From the NCBI GenBank assembly GCA_903915035.1, contig CAIWRI010000127.1, forward strand, positions 1 to 40,428: a DNA stretch of 40,428 nt. Direction: 5' to 3'. Positions 21,307-29,330 of this stretch are shown here, piece after piece (position 1 is the stretch's first letter; each line of letters opens with the position of its first letter). This DNA comes from an uncultured Nitrosomonadales bacterium (lineage in GTDB: Bacteria; Pseudomonadota; Gammaproteobacteria; Burkholderiales; Gallionellaceae). Position numbers and translations under genes: made by a program. The notes under the pieces are model-generated. The model saw only the letters and a program-made list of their open reading frames with translations. It made no database searches and was not told the origin of the DNA.

Positions 21307-22326
21307 ATGAATATATTCGAACGTTATCTGACGCTGTGGGTTTTTTTGTGCATCATCGCAGGCGTGGTGTTGGGGCAGGCAATTCCGGCACCCTTTCACT
21401 GGCTGGGCAGTCTGGAAGTGGCAAAGGTGAATTTACCCGTCGGTCTCTTGATCTGGGTGATGATTATTCCCATGTTGCTGCGTATCGACTTTGCTGCCTT
21501 GCATGAAGTCGGCCGTCACTGGCGCGGCATTGGTGTCACACTTTTCATCAACTGGGCGGTTAAACCGTTCTCGATGGCGCTGCTGGGCTGGATTTTTATA
21601 CGCCATCTGTTTGCGCCTTATCTGCCTGTGACACAACTCGACAGTTATGTCGCAGGGCTGATTTTGCTGGCTGCCGCACCCTGTACGGCGATGGTGTTTG
21701 TGTGGAGCCGTCTGGTTAACGGTGAGCCGCTGTTTACGCTGAGTCAGGTAGCACTTAACGATGCCATCATGGTGTTCGCCTTTGCGCCGCTGGTGGCGCT
21801 TCTGCTGGGCTTATCCGCGATCGTTGTGCCTTGGGATACACTGCTGGTCTCGGTAGTGCTGTACATTGTGATACCTGTGCTCATCTCGCAACTGTTGCGC
21901 CGGGTGCTGCTAAAAAATGGACAGGCGGCTTTCGAGCAAATCCTGGAAAAGACTGGTCCCTGGTCGATTTCCGCGCTGCTGGTAACGCTGGTGTTGTTGT
22001 TTGCTTTTCAGGGTAAGGCTATCGCTTCCCAACCGCTTATCATCGCGATGCTCGCCGTGCCAATCACGATTCAGGTTTATTTCAACGCGGGTCTTGCTTA
22101 CTGGTTGAATCGCCGTGCAGGTGAAGCGCATTGCGTGGCAGGGCCTTCAGCCTTAATCGGCGCATCCAACTTCTTTGAACTTGCCGTGGCAGCTGCAATC
22201 AGTCTGTTTGGTTTTGAATCCGGTGCTGCATTGGCAACAGTCGTGGGCGTGTTGATTGAAGTGCCAGTGATGTTGAGCGTGGTCTATCTCGTGAAGCGCA
22301 GTAAGGGCTGGTATGAAAGCGCTTGA
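21307..22326 (+). CDS. ACR3-type arsenite efflux transporter
   Basis: This inner-membrane arsenite pump has 339 residues and about ten hydrophobic segments. The ACR3 signature LLAAAPCTAMVFVWS (about residues 118-132) includes the essential Cys, and the second conserved half-site segment GASNFFELAVAAAISLFG follows at about 278-295. It belongs to ACR3 rather than the unrelated ArsB family, although the genes are often named arsB. It follows arsC by 3 bp and completes the arsR-arsC-ACR3 operon. Confidence 0.94.
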   Translation: MNIFERYLTLWVFLCIIAGVVLGQAIPAPFHWLGSLEVAKVNLPVGLLIWVMIIPMLLRIDFAALHEVGRHWRGIGVTLFINWAVKPFSMALLGWIFIRHLFAPYLPVTQLDSYVAGLILLAAAPCTAMVFVWSRLVNGEPLFTLSQVALNDAIMVFAFAPLVALLLGLSAIVVPWDTLLVSVVLYIVIPVLISQLLRRVLLKNGQAAFEQILEKTGPWSISALLVTLVLLFAFQGKAIASQPLIIAMLAVPITIQVYFNAGLAYWLNRRAGEAHCVAGPSALIGASNFFELAVAAAISLFGFESGAALATVVGVLIEVPVMLSVVYLVKRSKGWYESA

Positions 22327-22432
22327 TAGTTTAGACTTGCCATGCGTGATCCGTTAAAGCGAGGCGGGAGGCCTTCTTCTTAAAGAGATTTTATGTGAAG
22401 TTGGCGTGTGAATCACACCGCGACATAAACTG

Positions 22433-22457
22433 TGTTTGCAATTTATGATTGCAAACA
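22433..22457. promoter_or_regulatory. 10-bp perfect inverted repeat upstream of the CYTH-CHAD gene
   Basis: TGTTTGCAAT and ATTGCAAACA flank TTATG. The dyad sits 24 bp before the proposed -10 element, so it overlaps where an activator or repressor of this gene would bind. A smaller GTGTG/CACAC dyad lies just upstream at 22406-22418. Confidence 0.5.
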
Positions 22458-22477
22458 TAATTTTTCCTGACTTAGCC

Positions 22478-22486
22478 TGTTATAGT
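22478..22486 (+). promoter_or_regulatory. Extended -10 promoter element
   Basis: TGTTATAGT matches an extended -10 (TGnTATAGT-like). No good -35 is seen 17 bp upstream. A start of transcription near 22493 would leave a leader of about 24 bases before ATG 22517. Confidence 0.4.
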
Positions 22487-22516
22487 GAGTTCCAGTATGT
22501 TTCATCTGAGGTATCC

Positions 22517-24019
22517 ATGGCGATTGAAACCGAACTCAAGTTGCGTCTGACCCCTGAACATTTGGCCTTGCTGCGGCGGCATGCGCTGTTCAAAACACAC
22601 CAGATTACAGCGCCTGTCACACATCGCTTGCACAATATATATTACGATACGCCCGAACTTGAACTGCACCAGCACAAAATGGCGCTGCGGTTGCGTCGTG
22701 TCGGCGGTCAATGGCTGCAAACCTTAAAGGGCGGCGGACAAGTCATGGCCGGACTGCATCAGCGTATGGAATGGGAGGTGCCCGTCCCTTCAGATCGTCT
22801 GGACTTTACAGGGCTGGAGGAATGGGATGCGCACCTGCCGCAAGCTTTGCGCAACGATTTGCATCCGGTTTTTATCACCGATTTTTATCGTGCCAGTCGC
22901 GAACTGAATTGGCGGGGCGCGATCATCGAAGTATGCATGGACCACGGTGAAGTGAAGACTGAGCAGCACAGCACACCGATCTGCGAGGTGGAACTGGAAT
23001 TGAAATCCGGCGAGCCGCAGCAGTTGTTTTCGCTGGCGCAAACCATACTGGAAATTGTGCCGTTCGAACTGGAAACCGTCAGCAAGGCTGAGCAGGGGTT
23101 TCGTCTATTATCAGACTTTGTCGCCCATCCTGTTAAAAGTACGCTGCCCAAACTCGAAAAGTCAGACAGTTTGACTGATGTCTTGCAAACCTTGATCTGG
23201 TCCTGTGTGTTGCATTTGCAGAGTAATTTGAGCGGGATGATGGGCGGTACTGATAGCGAATATCTGCATCAGCTGCGGGTCGCCATTAGACGCTTGCGCG
23301 TAGTGCTACGCATGGCTGAAAAAATGCGTGCTGATGATGAATTGGCATCATTGCGCTTAACACTGAACGAACTGGGTGTCTCGCTTGGCAGGATACGCGA
23401 ATGGGATGTGTTTATCGCGAAGAATATCGCCCCTGTGCAAACGATCATCGAAGGGAATCCCGATCTGCAGCGTTTTAAGGCTTTGCTGGCAAGCTGTGAG
23501 CTGCAACGAGCAGACTGTTATGCGGTATTGCGCGGACAATCGCGTGATATACAGCGTTTGCTGCTGCGCCTGGCACACTGGATGAAGGGTCCGTATTGGC
23601 AAGCGGCATCGGTAACAGGCATTTTTGATTTTGCTTGTCGGCGCCTGCAACCGTTAGCGCGAAGTTACCAAAAAACGGTCAGTAATTTACATATGCTTGA
23701 TATGGCCCAGTTGCATGCCTTGCGCATTCAGGCCAAGAAGCTGCGTTACAGCGCGGAATTTTTCGCAGGTCTCTACTCCGGGAAATTGACGAAATCGTAT
23801 CTCGCCGCATTAAGTGAAGTGCAGGAACAATTAGGTAATCTCAACGACATTCGCGTAGCCGTCCAGCGGCTGAATGAGTTGGCTGACAGACTGCCTGAGC
23901 ATCGTGAAATTATTGCCTTTATCAAAGTCAGGACAGAGGCAGATTTACCCGGTCTGTTTAAAGCGCTGCATCAGGGCGTTAAAAACTTTGCCAGGCAGCC
24001 GGCTTTCTGGGAAAAATAA
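22517..24019 (+). CDS. CYTH and CHAD domain-containing protein
   Basis: The N-terminal CYTH domain (about residues 1-200) shows the ETELKLRL metal/phosphate-binding signature, and the C-terminal CHAD domain (about 215-490) shows the basic histidine-rich helix HQLRVAIRRLRVVLRM and later LHALRIQAKKLRYSAEFF. CYTH domains hydrolyse or bind triphosphates and polyphosphate; CHAD domains bind polyphosphate. The protein of 500 residues is therefore probably a polyphosphate-associated phosphatase or binding protein. I use ATG 22517, with GAGG seven bases upstream, not the start 81 bp earlier. The gene is followed by a strong terminator. Confidence 0.92.
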   Translation: MAIETELKLRLTPEHLALLRRHALFKTHQITAPVTHRLHNIYYDTPELELHQHKMALRLRRVGGQWLQTLKGGGQVMAGLHQRMEWEVPVPSDRLDFTGLEEWDAHLPQALRNDLHPVFITDFYRASRELNWRGAIIEVCMDHGEVKTEQHSTPICEVELELKSGEPQQLFSLAQTILEIVPFELETVSKAEQGFRLLSDFVAHPVKSTLPKLEKSDSLTDVLQTLIWSCVLHLQSNLSGMMGGTDSEYLHQLRVAIRRLRVVLRMAEKMRADDELASLRLTLNELGVSLGRIREWDVFIAKNIAPVQTIIEGNPDLQRFKALLASCELQRADCYAVLRGQSRDIQRLLLRLAHWMKGPYWQAASVTGIFDFACRRLQPLARSYQKTVSNLHMLDMAQLHALRIQAKKLRYSAEFFAGLYSGKLTKSYLAALSEVQEQLGNLNDIRVAVQRLNELADRLPEHREIIAFIKVRTEADLPGLFKALHQGVKNFARQPAFWEK

Positions 24020-24072
24020 CGGCCGCATCATCCTGTATAACCCACCGGATAGGAAGATCCTTATTTTATAAA

Positions 24073-24096
24073 AGCAGGTTGTCAACCTGCTTTTTT
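24073..24096 (+). terminator. Strong rho-independent terminator after the CYTH-CHAD gene
   Basis: AGCAGGTTG and CAACCTGCT form a perfect stem with a minimal loop, followed by TTTTT and preceded by an A-run, so it may work in both directions. It separates the CYTH-CHAD gene from the chemosensory operon. Confidence 0.9.
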
Positions 24097-24144
24097 GCGC
24101 GTAATCTTTGATCGGATTTTGTGATTCCATCAAGCGAGGGCACG

Positions 24145-25185
24145 ATGATTTCTCAACGAAATACGGCTGAACATACACTGCTTATTTTTGATCTGAATGG
24201 TATGCACTTTGCTGTGGATGCGAAGCAGGTTCGAGAAATAATCTGGTTACCCGAATTGACACCGGTTGAAGAAACAGCCCCTCATGTTGCAGGTTTATTC
24301 AGCATGCGCGAACAGCTCGTTCCCGTCATTGATCTTAATCTGTACTTCTCTCACCCGGCAAGTGCATATACAACCAGCGATCAGATCGTGGTGCTCGAAC
24401 GGGACAGACATTTGACGGGAATCATCGTCAGCGAAGTGTTAGATGTGATTGCAATTGATGAATACGAAACATTCGATTGCGGATTGCAAAATTCGGAGTG
24501 CGGAACATTTGACATTGTGCCTGTGGGCGAACAACTGGTGACACTGCTTGACGCGAGCCAACTGATGTATTGGCCGCAAGCCTGTGAGGAGGGGGAAGCG
24601 AAGCAGATGTCTCCCGTCCGGCATTTCTGTCCTGAAGCGACGCCGGAACAACATGCGCTATTTCACTCACGCGCCATCTCGCTGATGGATGTGATCGTCG
24701 AAGTGGAATCTTCGCCTCTGGCGCTGGCTGTGCTGGAACTGGGAGGCGAGTATTTTGGCATTGAGCTGGGTTCAATTCAAGAATTTTGTGATTATTCAAG
24801 GCCCGCCTGGATTCCCTGTTGTCCACCCCATATCCTCGGTGCGATCAGTCTGCGCGGCAATCTGTATACGCTGCTGGATATTCGCGGTGCGTTGAACTTA
24901 CCGCATTCAGCGCTTGAATATGGCAAAGCCGTTATTTTGCATGCTTCATTCACTACTCCCCACTCGCTTGACATCGTTCAGGAGTCTGTCGCTGTGGCAG
25001 TGGATGCAGTGCACAATGTGGTGTATCTGAAGCGGCAAGATTTACAGTTCGCATCTGAAACATTGCGTCAACAATATGGCACAGAGCTTACCGGCGCTGC
25101 ACATTATGACGGGCACATGATGGCTGTGCTGGATTTGCCGGCACTGCTCGCGCGCAGTGAATGGATTGTCAATGAAACGGCATAA
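24145..25185 (+). CDS. Double CheW-domain coupling protein
   Basis: The 346-residue cytoplasmic protein contains two CheW-like domains (about residues 5-155 and 185-335), each with the beta-barrel pattern of CheW: LLIFDLNGMHFAVDAKQVREII, GLFSMREQLVPVIDL, then in the second half GAISLRGNLYTLLDIRG. CheW couples receptors to CheA. In Wsp-type systems two separate CheW proteins (WspB and WspD) exist, and here they may be fused. ATG 24145 follows GAGGG; the upstream GTG start adds only eight residues. Domain 1 contains an in-frame heptamer array (24475-24509). Confidence 0.88.
   Translation: MISQRNTAEHTLLIFDLNGMHFAVDAKQVREIIWLPELTPVEETAPHVAGLFSMREQLVPVIDLNLYFSHPASAYTTSDQIVVLERDRHLTGIIVSEVLDVIAIDEYETFDCGLQNSECGTFDIVPVGEQLVTLLDASQLMYWPQACEEGEAKQMSPVRHFCPEATPEQHALFHSRAISLMDVIVEVESSPLALAVLELGGEYFGIELGSIQEFCDYSRPAWIPCCPPHILGAISLRGNLYTLLDIRGALNLPHSALEYGKAVILHASFTTPHSLDIVQESVAVAVDAVHNVVYLKRQDLQFASETLRQQYGTELTGAAHYDGHMMAVLDLPALLARSEWIVNETA
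24475..24509 (+). repeat. Heptamer array in the CheW gene
   Basis: Five 7-bp units run in register (GATTGCG, GATTGCA, AAATTCG, GAGTGCG, GAACATT). It encodes the cysteine-containing loop DCGLQNSECGTF within CheW domain 1. The GAGTGCGGAAC end is the same as the end of the larger copies in cheA and in the HD-GYP gene. Confidence 0.75.
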
Positions 25186-25235
25186 CGATTACGGAATAAA
25201 TTGAATGATTGACTATTTCAAAGGGGGACGTTGTC

Positions 25236-26684
25236 ATGTTCGAGAAAGTGAATCTGCGTCAGCGCATCCTGCTGGGTTATCTGGTGCCATTACTGCTGTT
25301 ACTCGCCGTGATAGGTTTGGTGTTCGCCAATATTGATAAGGCGGGCGAACAAAATAAACTTGTCGATGCAGCTTATTCTATTGTGAGTGATGCTAAAGAT
25401 ATTGGCTTTGAAATCGGGGTTATGCAGCGCACGGCGCGTGGCTATATGCTACTAAAAAATCCCACTTCGCGACTATCCTATCAGCAATCCAGAACATCCT
25501 TTAATGATCATGCCGAACGACTTGATAAAGAAATCAAGGATGCGCTTCAACGCGATAATTTGAAGCAGATAATCGATTTTGAACAAGTATTGAGCAAGCT
25601 TTCAGAAGGTGAGATGGCAATGGTGGATGAAGGTAAAACCAGAGAAGCCATTGCAGAGTGGGCAGAAAAAGCATTGCCCATTGCGAGCAATGTTGAAGGG
25701 ATGATGAAGAAGATAGAGCAACGCGAAACTGAGCTGCTTAAACAACGTCAGGAAGCCTATCAGGCCGCGATGAGTACGGTCATAAACTCGATCATCTACG
25801 GCATGCTAGCCGCCGTCCTGATAGCCATCACTATCGCATTATGGCTGGCCGCTGTAATAAGCAAAAAAATTACGCTCAATGCGAATCAGCTTTCCGTCGC
25901 ATCTACCGAAATTTCTGCAACCATCATCCAGCATGAGCGCACCGCCAGCGCTCAGGCGGCCGCAGCCAACCAGACTTCAGCTACGATCACCGAGCTGTCA
26001 ACCTCTTCGCGTCAGATGGCGGAGCAGGCGTTCAATGCGGCATCAGCGGCCGAGAAATCCAGTGCGGCGACCGTGCAGGGAGCTGAGGTCACACGTCAGA
26101 CGGTAATTCAAATGAACGGTCTCAAGGATAAAATCAATGCGATTGCAGATCAGATTCTGCATTTGGGCGAACAGACCGGGCAGATAGGTAATATCGCTGT
26201 ATTGCTCAAGGATTTGTCATCACAAATTAACATGCTGGCGCTCAATGCCGCAGTGGAAGCTGCGCGTGCCGGAGAGCATGGTAAGGGCTTTGCCGTGGTG
26301 GCGAGTGAAATACGCAAGCTGGCAGACCAGAGCAAAAAGTCTGCTGAACAGACGGCAGTGCTGGTGAATGATATTCAGAAGGCGACCAATTCTTCGATCA
26401 TGATGACTGAGGGCGGGACTCACACAGTACAAGAAGTGACGCAACTGGCGCACAGGGTTGCCGAACTGTTCGACAGTTTGGCAGACATGGCCGGCAGCGT
26501 CAATGAAAACGTGCAGCAGGTAATGCTCAATGCCAAACAGCAGTCTGCCGCATTTTCTCAGGTGGTTGAGGCGACTAGCAGTATTGCCGTTGGTGCACGA
26601 GAGACGGCTGCCGGGATCAGCCAGACCAAGATCGGCGTGCAGAAAATGAACGAGGCGGCAGAAGATCTTAAGGCCATAGCATAA
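25236..26684 (+). CDS. Methyl-accepting chemotaxis protein (WspA-like, no HAMP)
   Basis: The 482-residue receptor has a transmembrane helix near residues 11-33, a periplasmic CHASE3-like helical domain (about 35-185), a second membrane helix (about 188-210) and then a cytoplasmic helical domain without an obvious HAMP. The signalling hairpin tip [24 protein letters not shown] (in pieces: [19 protein letters not shown], then [20 protein letters not shown]) is at about residues 328-370 and is the part that contacts CheA and CheW. I start at ATG 25236, with a GGGGGA ribosome binding site; the ATG nine codons earlier lacks one. It pairs with the CheA, CheB and CheR of this operon. Confidence 0.92.
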   Translation: MFEKVNLRQRILLGYLVPLLLLLAVIGLVFANIDKAGEQNKLVDAAYSIVSDAKDIGFEIGVMQRTARGYMLLKNPTSRLSYQQSRTSFNDHAERLDKEIKDALQRDNLKQIIDFEQVLSKLSEGEMAMVDEGKTREAIAEWAEKALPIASNVEGMMKKIEQRETELLKQRQEAYQAAMSTVINSIIYGMLAAVLIAITIALWLAAVISKKITLNANQLSVASTEISATIIQHERTASAQAAAANQTSATITELSTSSRQMAEQAFNAASAAEKSSAATVQGAEVTRQTVIQMNGLKDKINAIADQILHLGEQTGQIGNIAVLLKDLSSQINMLALNAAVEAARAGEHGKGFAVVASEIRKLADQSKKSAEQTAVLVNDIQKATNSSIMMTEGGTHTVQEVTQLAHRVAELFDSLADMAGSVNENVQQVMLNAKQQSAAFSQVVEATSSIAVGARETAAGISQTKIGVQKMNEAAEDLKAIA

Positions 26685-26717
26685 TAAATGCGGGTTGCGG
26701 AGTCTGGAGAAAATAAA

Positions 26718-26891
26718 ATGCAAAATTCAGTAAAATTGTTAAAACAACGCACTAAGCATTGTTCGCTCCCAATCATTTTTCTGCTGCATGGCTTGCCAGC
26801 AGGAAAAATCGCAGAGGTGATCGGCAGGTACTCCGCAATCTGCAATTCGCATTTGACTGGTTTTATACTCGGAATTCCGCACTTGATATGA
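26718..26891 (+). CDS. Possible small ORF overlapping the cheA start
   Basis: A 57-codon ORF starts at ATG 26718 with GGAG eight bases upstream. Its stop overlaps the proposed cheA start as ATGA, the usual sign of translational coupling. It contains a stem-loop at 26776-26808 (TTTTTCTGCTG paired with CAGCAG and AAAAA with one bulged G), and its 3' third is derived from heptamer repeat sequence (near 26832-26885). I recognise no homologue. It may be only a leader peptide, or the cheA start may be elsewhere. The gap from the MCP stop to cheA is 203 bp. Confidence 0.35.
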   Translation: MQNSVKLLKQRTKHCSLPIIFLLHGLPAGKIAEVIGRYSAICNSHLTGFILGIPHLI

Positions 26892-29230
26892 TTGCTGATA
26901 AAGAACTGGCTCAACTATTCAAGGCGGAAAGTGCCGAGCATTTGGCCTGTCTTGATGAGGGGCTGCTGAAACTTGAAAAAACACCTGCTGATTTGCCGCT
27001 GCTGGAAGAAATATTTCGCGCATCGCACAGCCTGAAAGGCGCTTCACGCATGTTGGGCCTGTCCAATATAGAAACTGCTGCGCATGAGCTGGAAACGACT
27101 CTGAATGCTGCGCGTCATGGCAATGCGCCAGTTACACTGGAGGCGATTGAACGCATGACCGGTGTGCTGGGCGAATTGCGCAAACTGGTCAATATAGAAT
27201 GCGGCGTAATTGATTGCGGCGCGCGGAATGTAGATTTTGGAATGGAAAGCAAAGCAGAATCACGCAGCTCGGATTTTGGATTATACACCCAGGGAGCAGC
27301 GGTTCCCTTAGCTGAAGCGACGAGTGCTACGCTCCGAAGTGCGGAACTAACCCCCGCTCAAAATACGGCCAAAGAACAATTTGAGATTAGCACTTCGCCA
27401 TCGACCGCTCCGCATCCCGTATTCCACAATCCGCATTCAGTTGTTCCTTTTCATATTGAAACCGTTCGGGTGGAAACACGTAAACTGGACGCGCTGCTGA
27501 CACTGGCGGGTGAACTTGTCGTGATGAATGGGCGGACACAACATCGTCTGTCACTGATTGATGAGTTGCTGGAAAAATGGTCAATGCTGGAACGCAGAAA
27601 GTTGAATGCGGATTTCATAAAACACTCCGCACTCCGGTGTCCGGCTTCAGCTACGGGAACCATACGGTCTACCTCTCGCGGGTGCACGCCGCAATCTGCA
27701 TTTGAACAGTTTGGCATCACTCTCAAAGGAACACGTGATCTCATCAGTGAAGATGCGTCTCGTTTGGAAGCGACAGTCTCAGCCTTGCAGGAACAGGTGA
27801 ATGCAATGCGTCTGCTGCCGCTGTCGACTGTATTCGAATTGTTTCCGCGCATGACGCATGATCTTGCTAAACAACAGGGTAAGGAAATTGAACTGCTGAT
27901 TGAAGGCGGCGAGATCTGCGTCGACAAACGCATCCTCGAAGAAATGAAAGACCCGTTGATGCACCTGCTGCGCAATGCCATTGATCACGGCATTGAGCTA
28001 CCTGCTGAACGTGAGCAATCGGGCAAGCATCAGACTGGCAAAGTCTGGCTGCGCGCAGTGCGGGAGGGTGAACAGTTACTACTGGAAGTGCGTGACGATG
28101 GACAAGGGTTGGATCTCGCCAAAATCAGGCAGGTTGCATTGCAGCGCCGCTTGTATGACGAAACTACGCTTGCCGCGATGTCCGTTACACAGTTGCAACA
28201 GCTGATCTTATTGCCGGGCTTTTCAACCAGCCGCCTGGTCACTGAACTGTCGGGTCGGGGGGTTGGTCTTGATGTGGTGCAAACCAACGTGGCACATTTT
28301 AAGGGTGAAATTCGCATCGAATCAGTATTGCATCAGGGCACAACGATACGCTTGCATTTGCCATCAGGATTCGTTACAAGCCGCCTGCTGATCATCGCTG
28401 TCGGTGAGCAGCAGTATGGCTTGCCGATTGAATTCATGCATCGTTCGCAGTTGCTGCATACGGAGGATATGTTCACGCTCGAAGGGAATATAGCCTTTGA
28501 GCTTGACGGACAGGCTGTGATTGCACCGCGATTGGCCCAGTTGCTGGGTATCCCCGGCAGCGGCAGTGAAATGGTGTGTATTGTGCTGCGTTCAGGTGAT
28601 GACTTTCTGGGGTTGCGGGTGGATGCCTTGCTGGACGAACAGGAGGTGCTTGCAAAACCGCCGGGTGCGCCCATGCAGCGGGTGCGTAATGTTTCCGGTC
28701 TGGCGATGCTTAGCAACGGAACGATTTGCGTCGTGCTCAATCCTGCAGATCTTTATCTTACTGCACACAAGGGATTGCAGCTTGCCGAACTCGGCGGGCC
28801 GAATAATTTGCAATCCCTGATCCAAACTACGCAGTCCGATGATATTTCGCACGCAGCTCCCCGCACTCCGCAAGCAATCCTGCTGGTGGAAGATTCCGCT
28901 CTGGTACGCGCAATGGAAAAACGTATTCTGGAAGACGCCGGATACGAAGTGGTCACTGCCGTGGACGGGCTTGACGGTCTTGATGCGCTGGGTCGCAACC
29001 GTATTGCCGCCGTGGTATCGGATATTAGCATGCCTAATATGGATGGACTCACGCTCACCAGTCGCATCCGTCAGGAGGCGCGCTATCAGGATCTGCCGGT
29101 GATCCTGGTGACTGCATTGTCCTCCGATGAAGACAAGCGACGCGGCTTGGAGGTTGGTGCCAATGCCTATATCCCGAAGCCGTCTTTTGATCAGCGTCTC
29201 CTGCTAGATACACTCAAAAGACTCATTTGA
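26888..29230 (+). CDS. Hybrid chemosensory histidine kinase CheA-REC (WspE-like)
   Basis: The 780-residue protein has in order: an HPt domain with phospho-acceptor His47 (HSLKGASRMLG), a repeat-derived linker (about residues 103-187), the P3 dimerisation hairpin (about 190-320, carrying a repeat insertion at its tip), an HATPase domain with the N-box (LLRNAIDHGIELP), G1 (VRDDGQGLD) and G2 (GRGVGLDVVQTNV), a CheW-like domain (about 495-635) and a C-terminal receiver (about 662-780) with phospho-acceptor Asp in SDISMPNMDG and Lys in IPKPSF. No P2 domain is seen. The hybrid layout is the WspE/ChpA type. The start at 26888 lacks a good ribosome binding site. Confidence 0.9.
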   Translation: MIADKELAQLFKAESAEHLACLDEGLLKLEKTPADLPLLEEIFRASHSLKGASRMLGLSNIETAAHELETTLNAARHGNAPVTLEAIERMTGVLGELRKLVNIECGVIDCGARNVDFGMESKAESRSSDFGLYTQGAAVPLAEATSATLRSAELTPAQNTAKEQFEISTSPSTAPHPVFHNPHSVVPFHIETVRVETRKLDALLTLAGELVVMNGRTQHRLSLIDELLEKWSMLERRKLNADFIKHSALRCPASATGTIRSTSRGCTPQSAFEQFGITLKGTRDLISEDASRLEATVSALQEQVNAMRLLPLSTVFELFPRMTHDLAKQQGKEIELLIEGGEICVDKRILEEMKDPLMHLLRNAIDHGIELPAEREQSGKHQTGKVWLRAVREGEQLLLEVRDDGQGLDLAKIRQVALQRRLYDETTLAAMSVTQLQQLILLPGFSTSRLVTELSGRGVGLDVVQTNVAHFKGEIRIESVLHQGTTIRLHLPSGFVTSRLLIIAVGEQQYGLPIEFMHRSQLLHTEDMFTLEGNIAFELDGQAVIAPRLAQLLGIPGSGSEMVCIVLRSGDDFLGLRVDALLDEQEVLAKPPGAPMQRVRNVSGLAMLSNGTICVVLNPADLYLTAHKGLQLAELGGPNNLQSLIQTTQSDDISHAAPRTPQAILLVEDSALVRAMEKRILEDAGYEVVTAVDGLDGLDALGRNRIAAVVSDISMPNMDGLTLTSRIRQEARYQDLPVILVTALSSDEDKRRGLEVGANAYIPKPSFDQRLLLDTLKRLI
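27195..27445. repeat. Repeat-derived linker of CheA
   Basis: The DNA between the HPt and P3 regions is made of degenerate heptamers (units such as GATTGCG, CGCATCC, CGTATTC, CACAATC) surrounding a 49-bp core at 27299-27347. The core matches 31579-31627 at about 40 of 49 positions. It is read in the same frame in both genes (RSAELT-like and LLSAEQ-like endings). Confidence 0.7.
27622..27702 (-). repeat. Inverted copy of the interspersed element in the CheA P3 hairpin
   Basis: On the minus strand, positions 27702 to 27644 match 31541-31599 of the plus strand at about 50 of 59 positions. The element lies in reverse orientation to the HD-GYP gene copy and stays open in the frame of cheA, encoding residues RCPASATGTIRSTSRGCTPQ between the two P3 helices. 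It is bounded by GCACGCCGCAATCTGCA at the right end, the same terminal motif as the left end of the 142-bp element at 31542-31683. Confidence 0.75.
28805..28875. repeat. Heptamer-like repeats between CheW and REC domains of CheA
   Basis: CCGCACTCCGCAAGCAATCC and nearby TTTGCAATCC and ACGCAGTCCG resemble the reverse-complement heptamers seen elsewhere. The stretch is an interdomain linker. Confidence 0.45.
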
Positions 29231-29262
29231 GCGCGGAATGCGGGATATCCGATTGCGTATTC
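29227..29262. repeat. Palindromic heptamer element between cheA and cheB
   Basis: GCGGAATGCGGGAT units are followed by an inverted partner: CGGAATGCG pairs with CGTATTCCG with one G-T wobble. It starts inside the cheA stop region and lies in the 100-bp gap before cheB. Confidence 0.5.
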
Positions 29263-29330
29263 CGTGAAATAGTATTTTTGAATCTGACGCTACAGAAAAT
29301 ATTGTTTAGCCAGAACGGCAAAGGGAAAAA

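Noticed and set aside
27195..27445. CRISPR array or simple satellite
   Set aside because: The heptamers are degenerate, without regular spacers, and lie within an intact coding frame.
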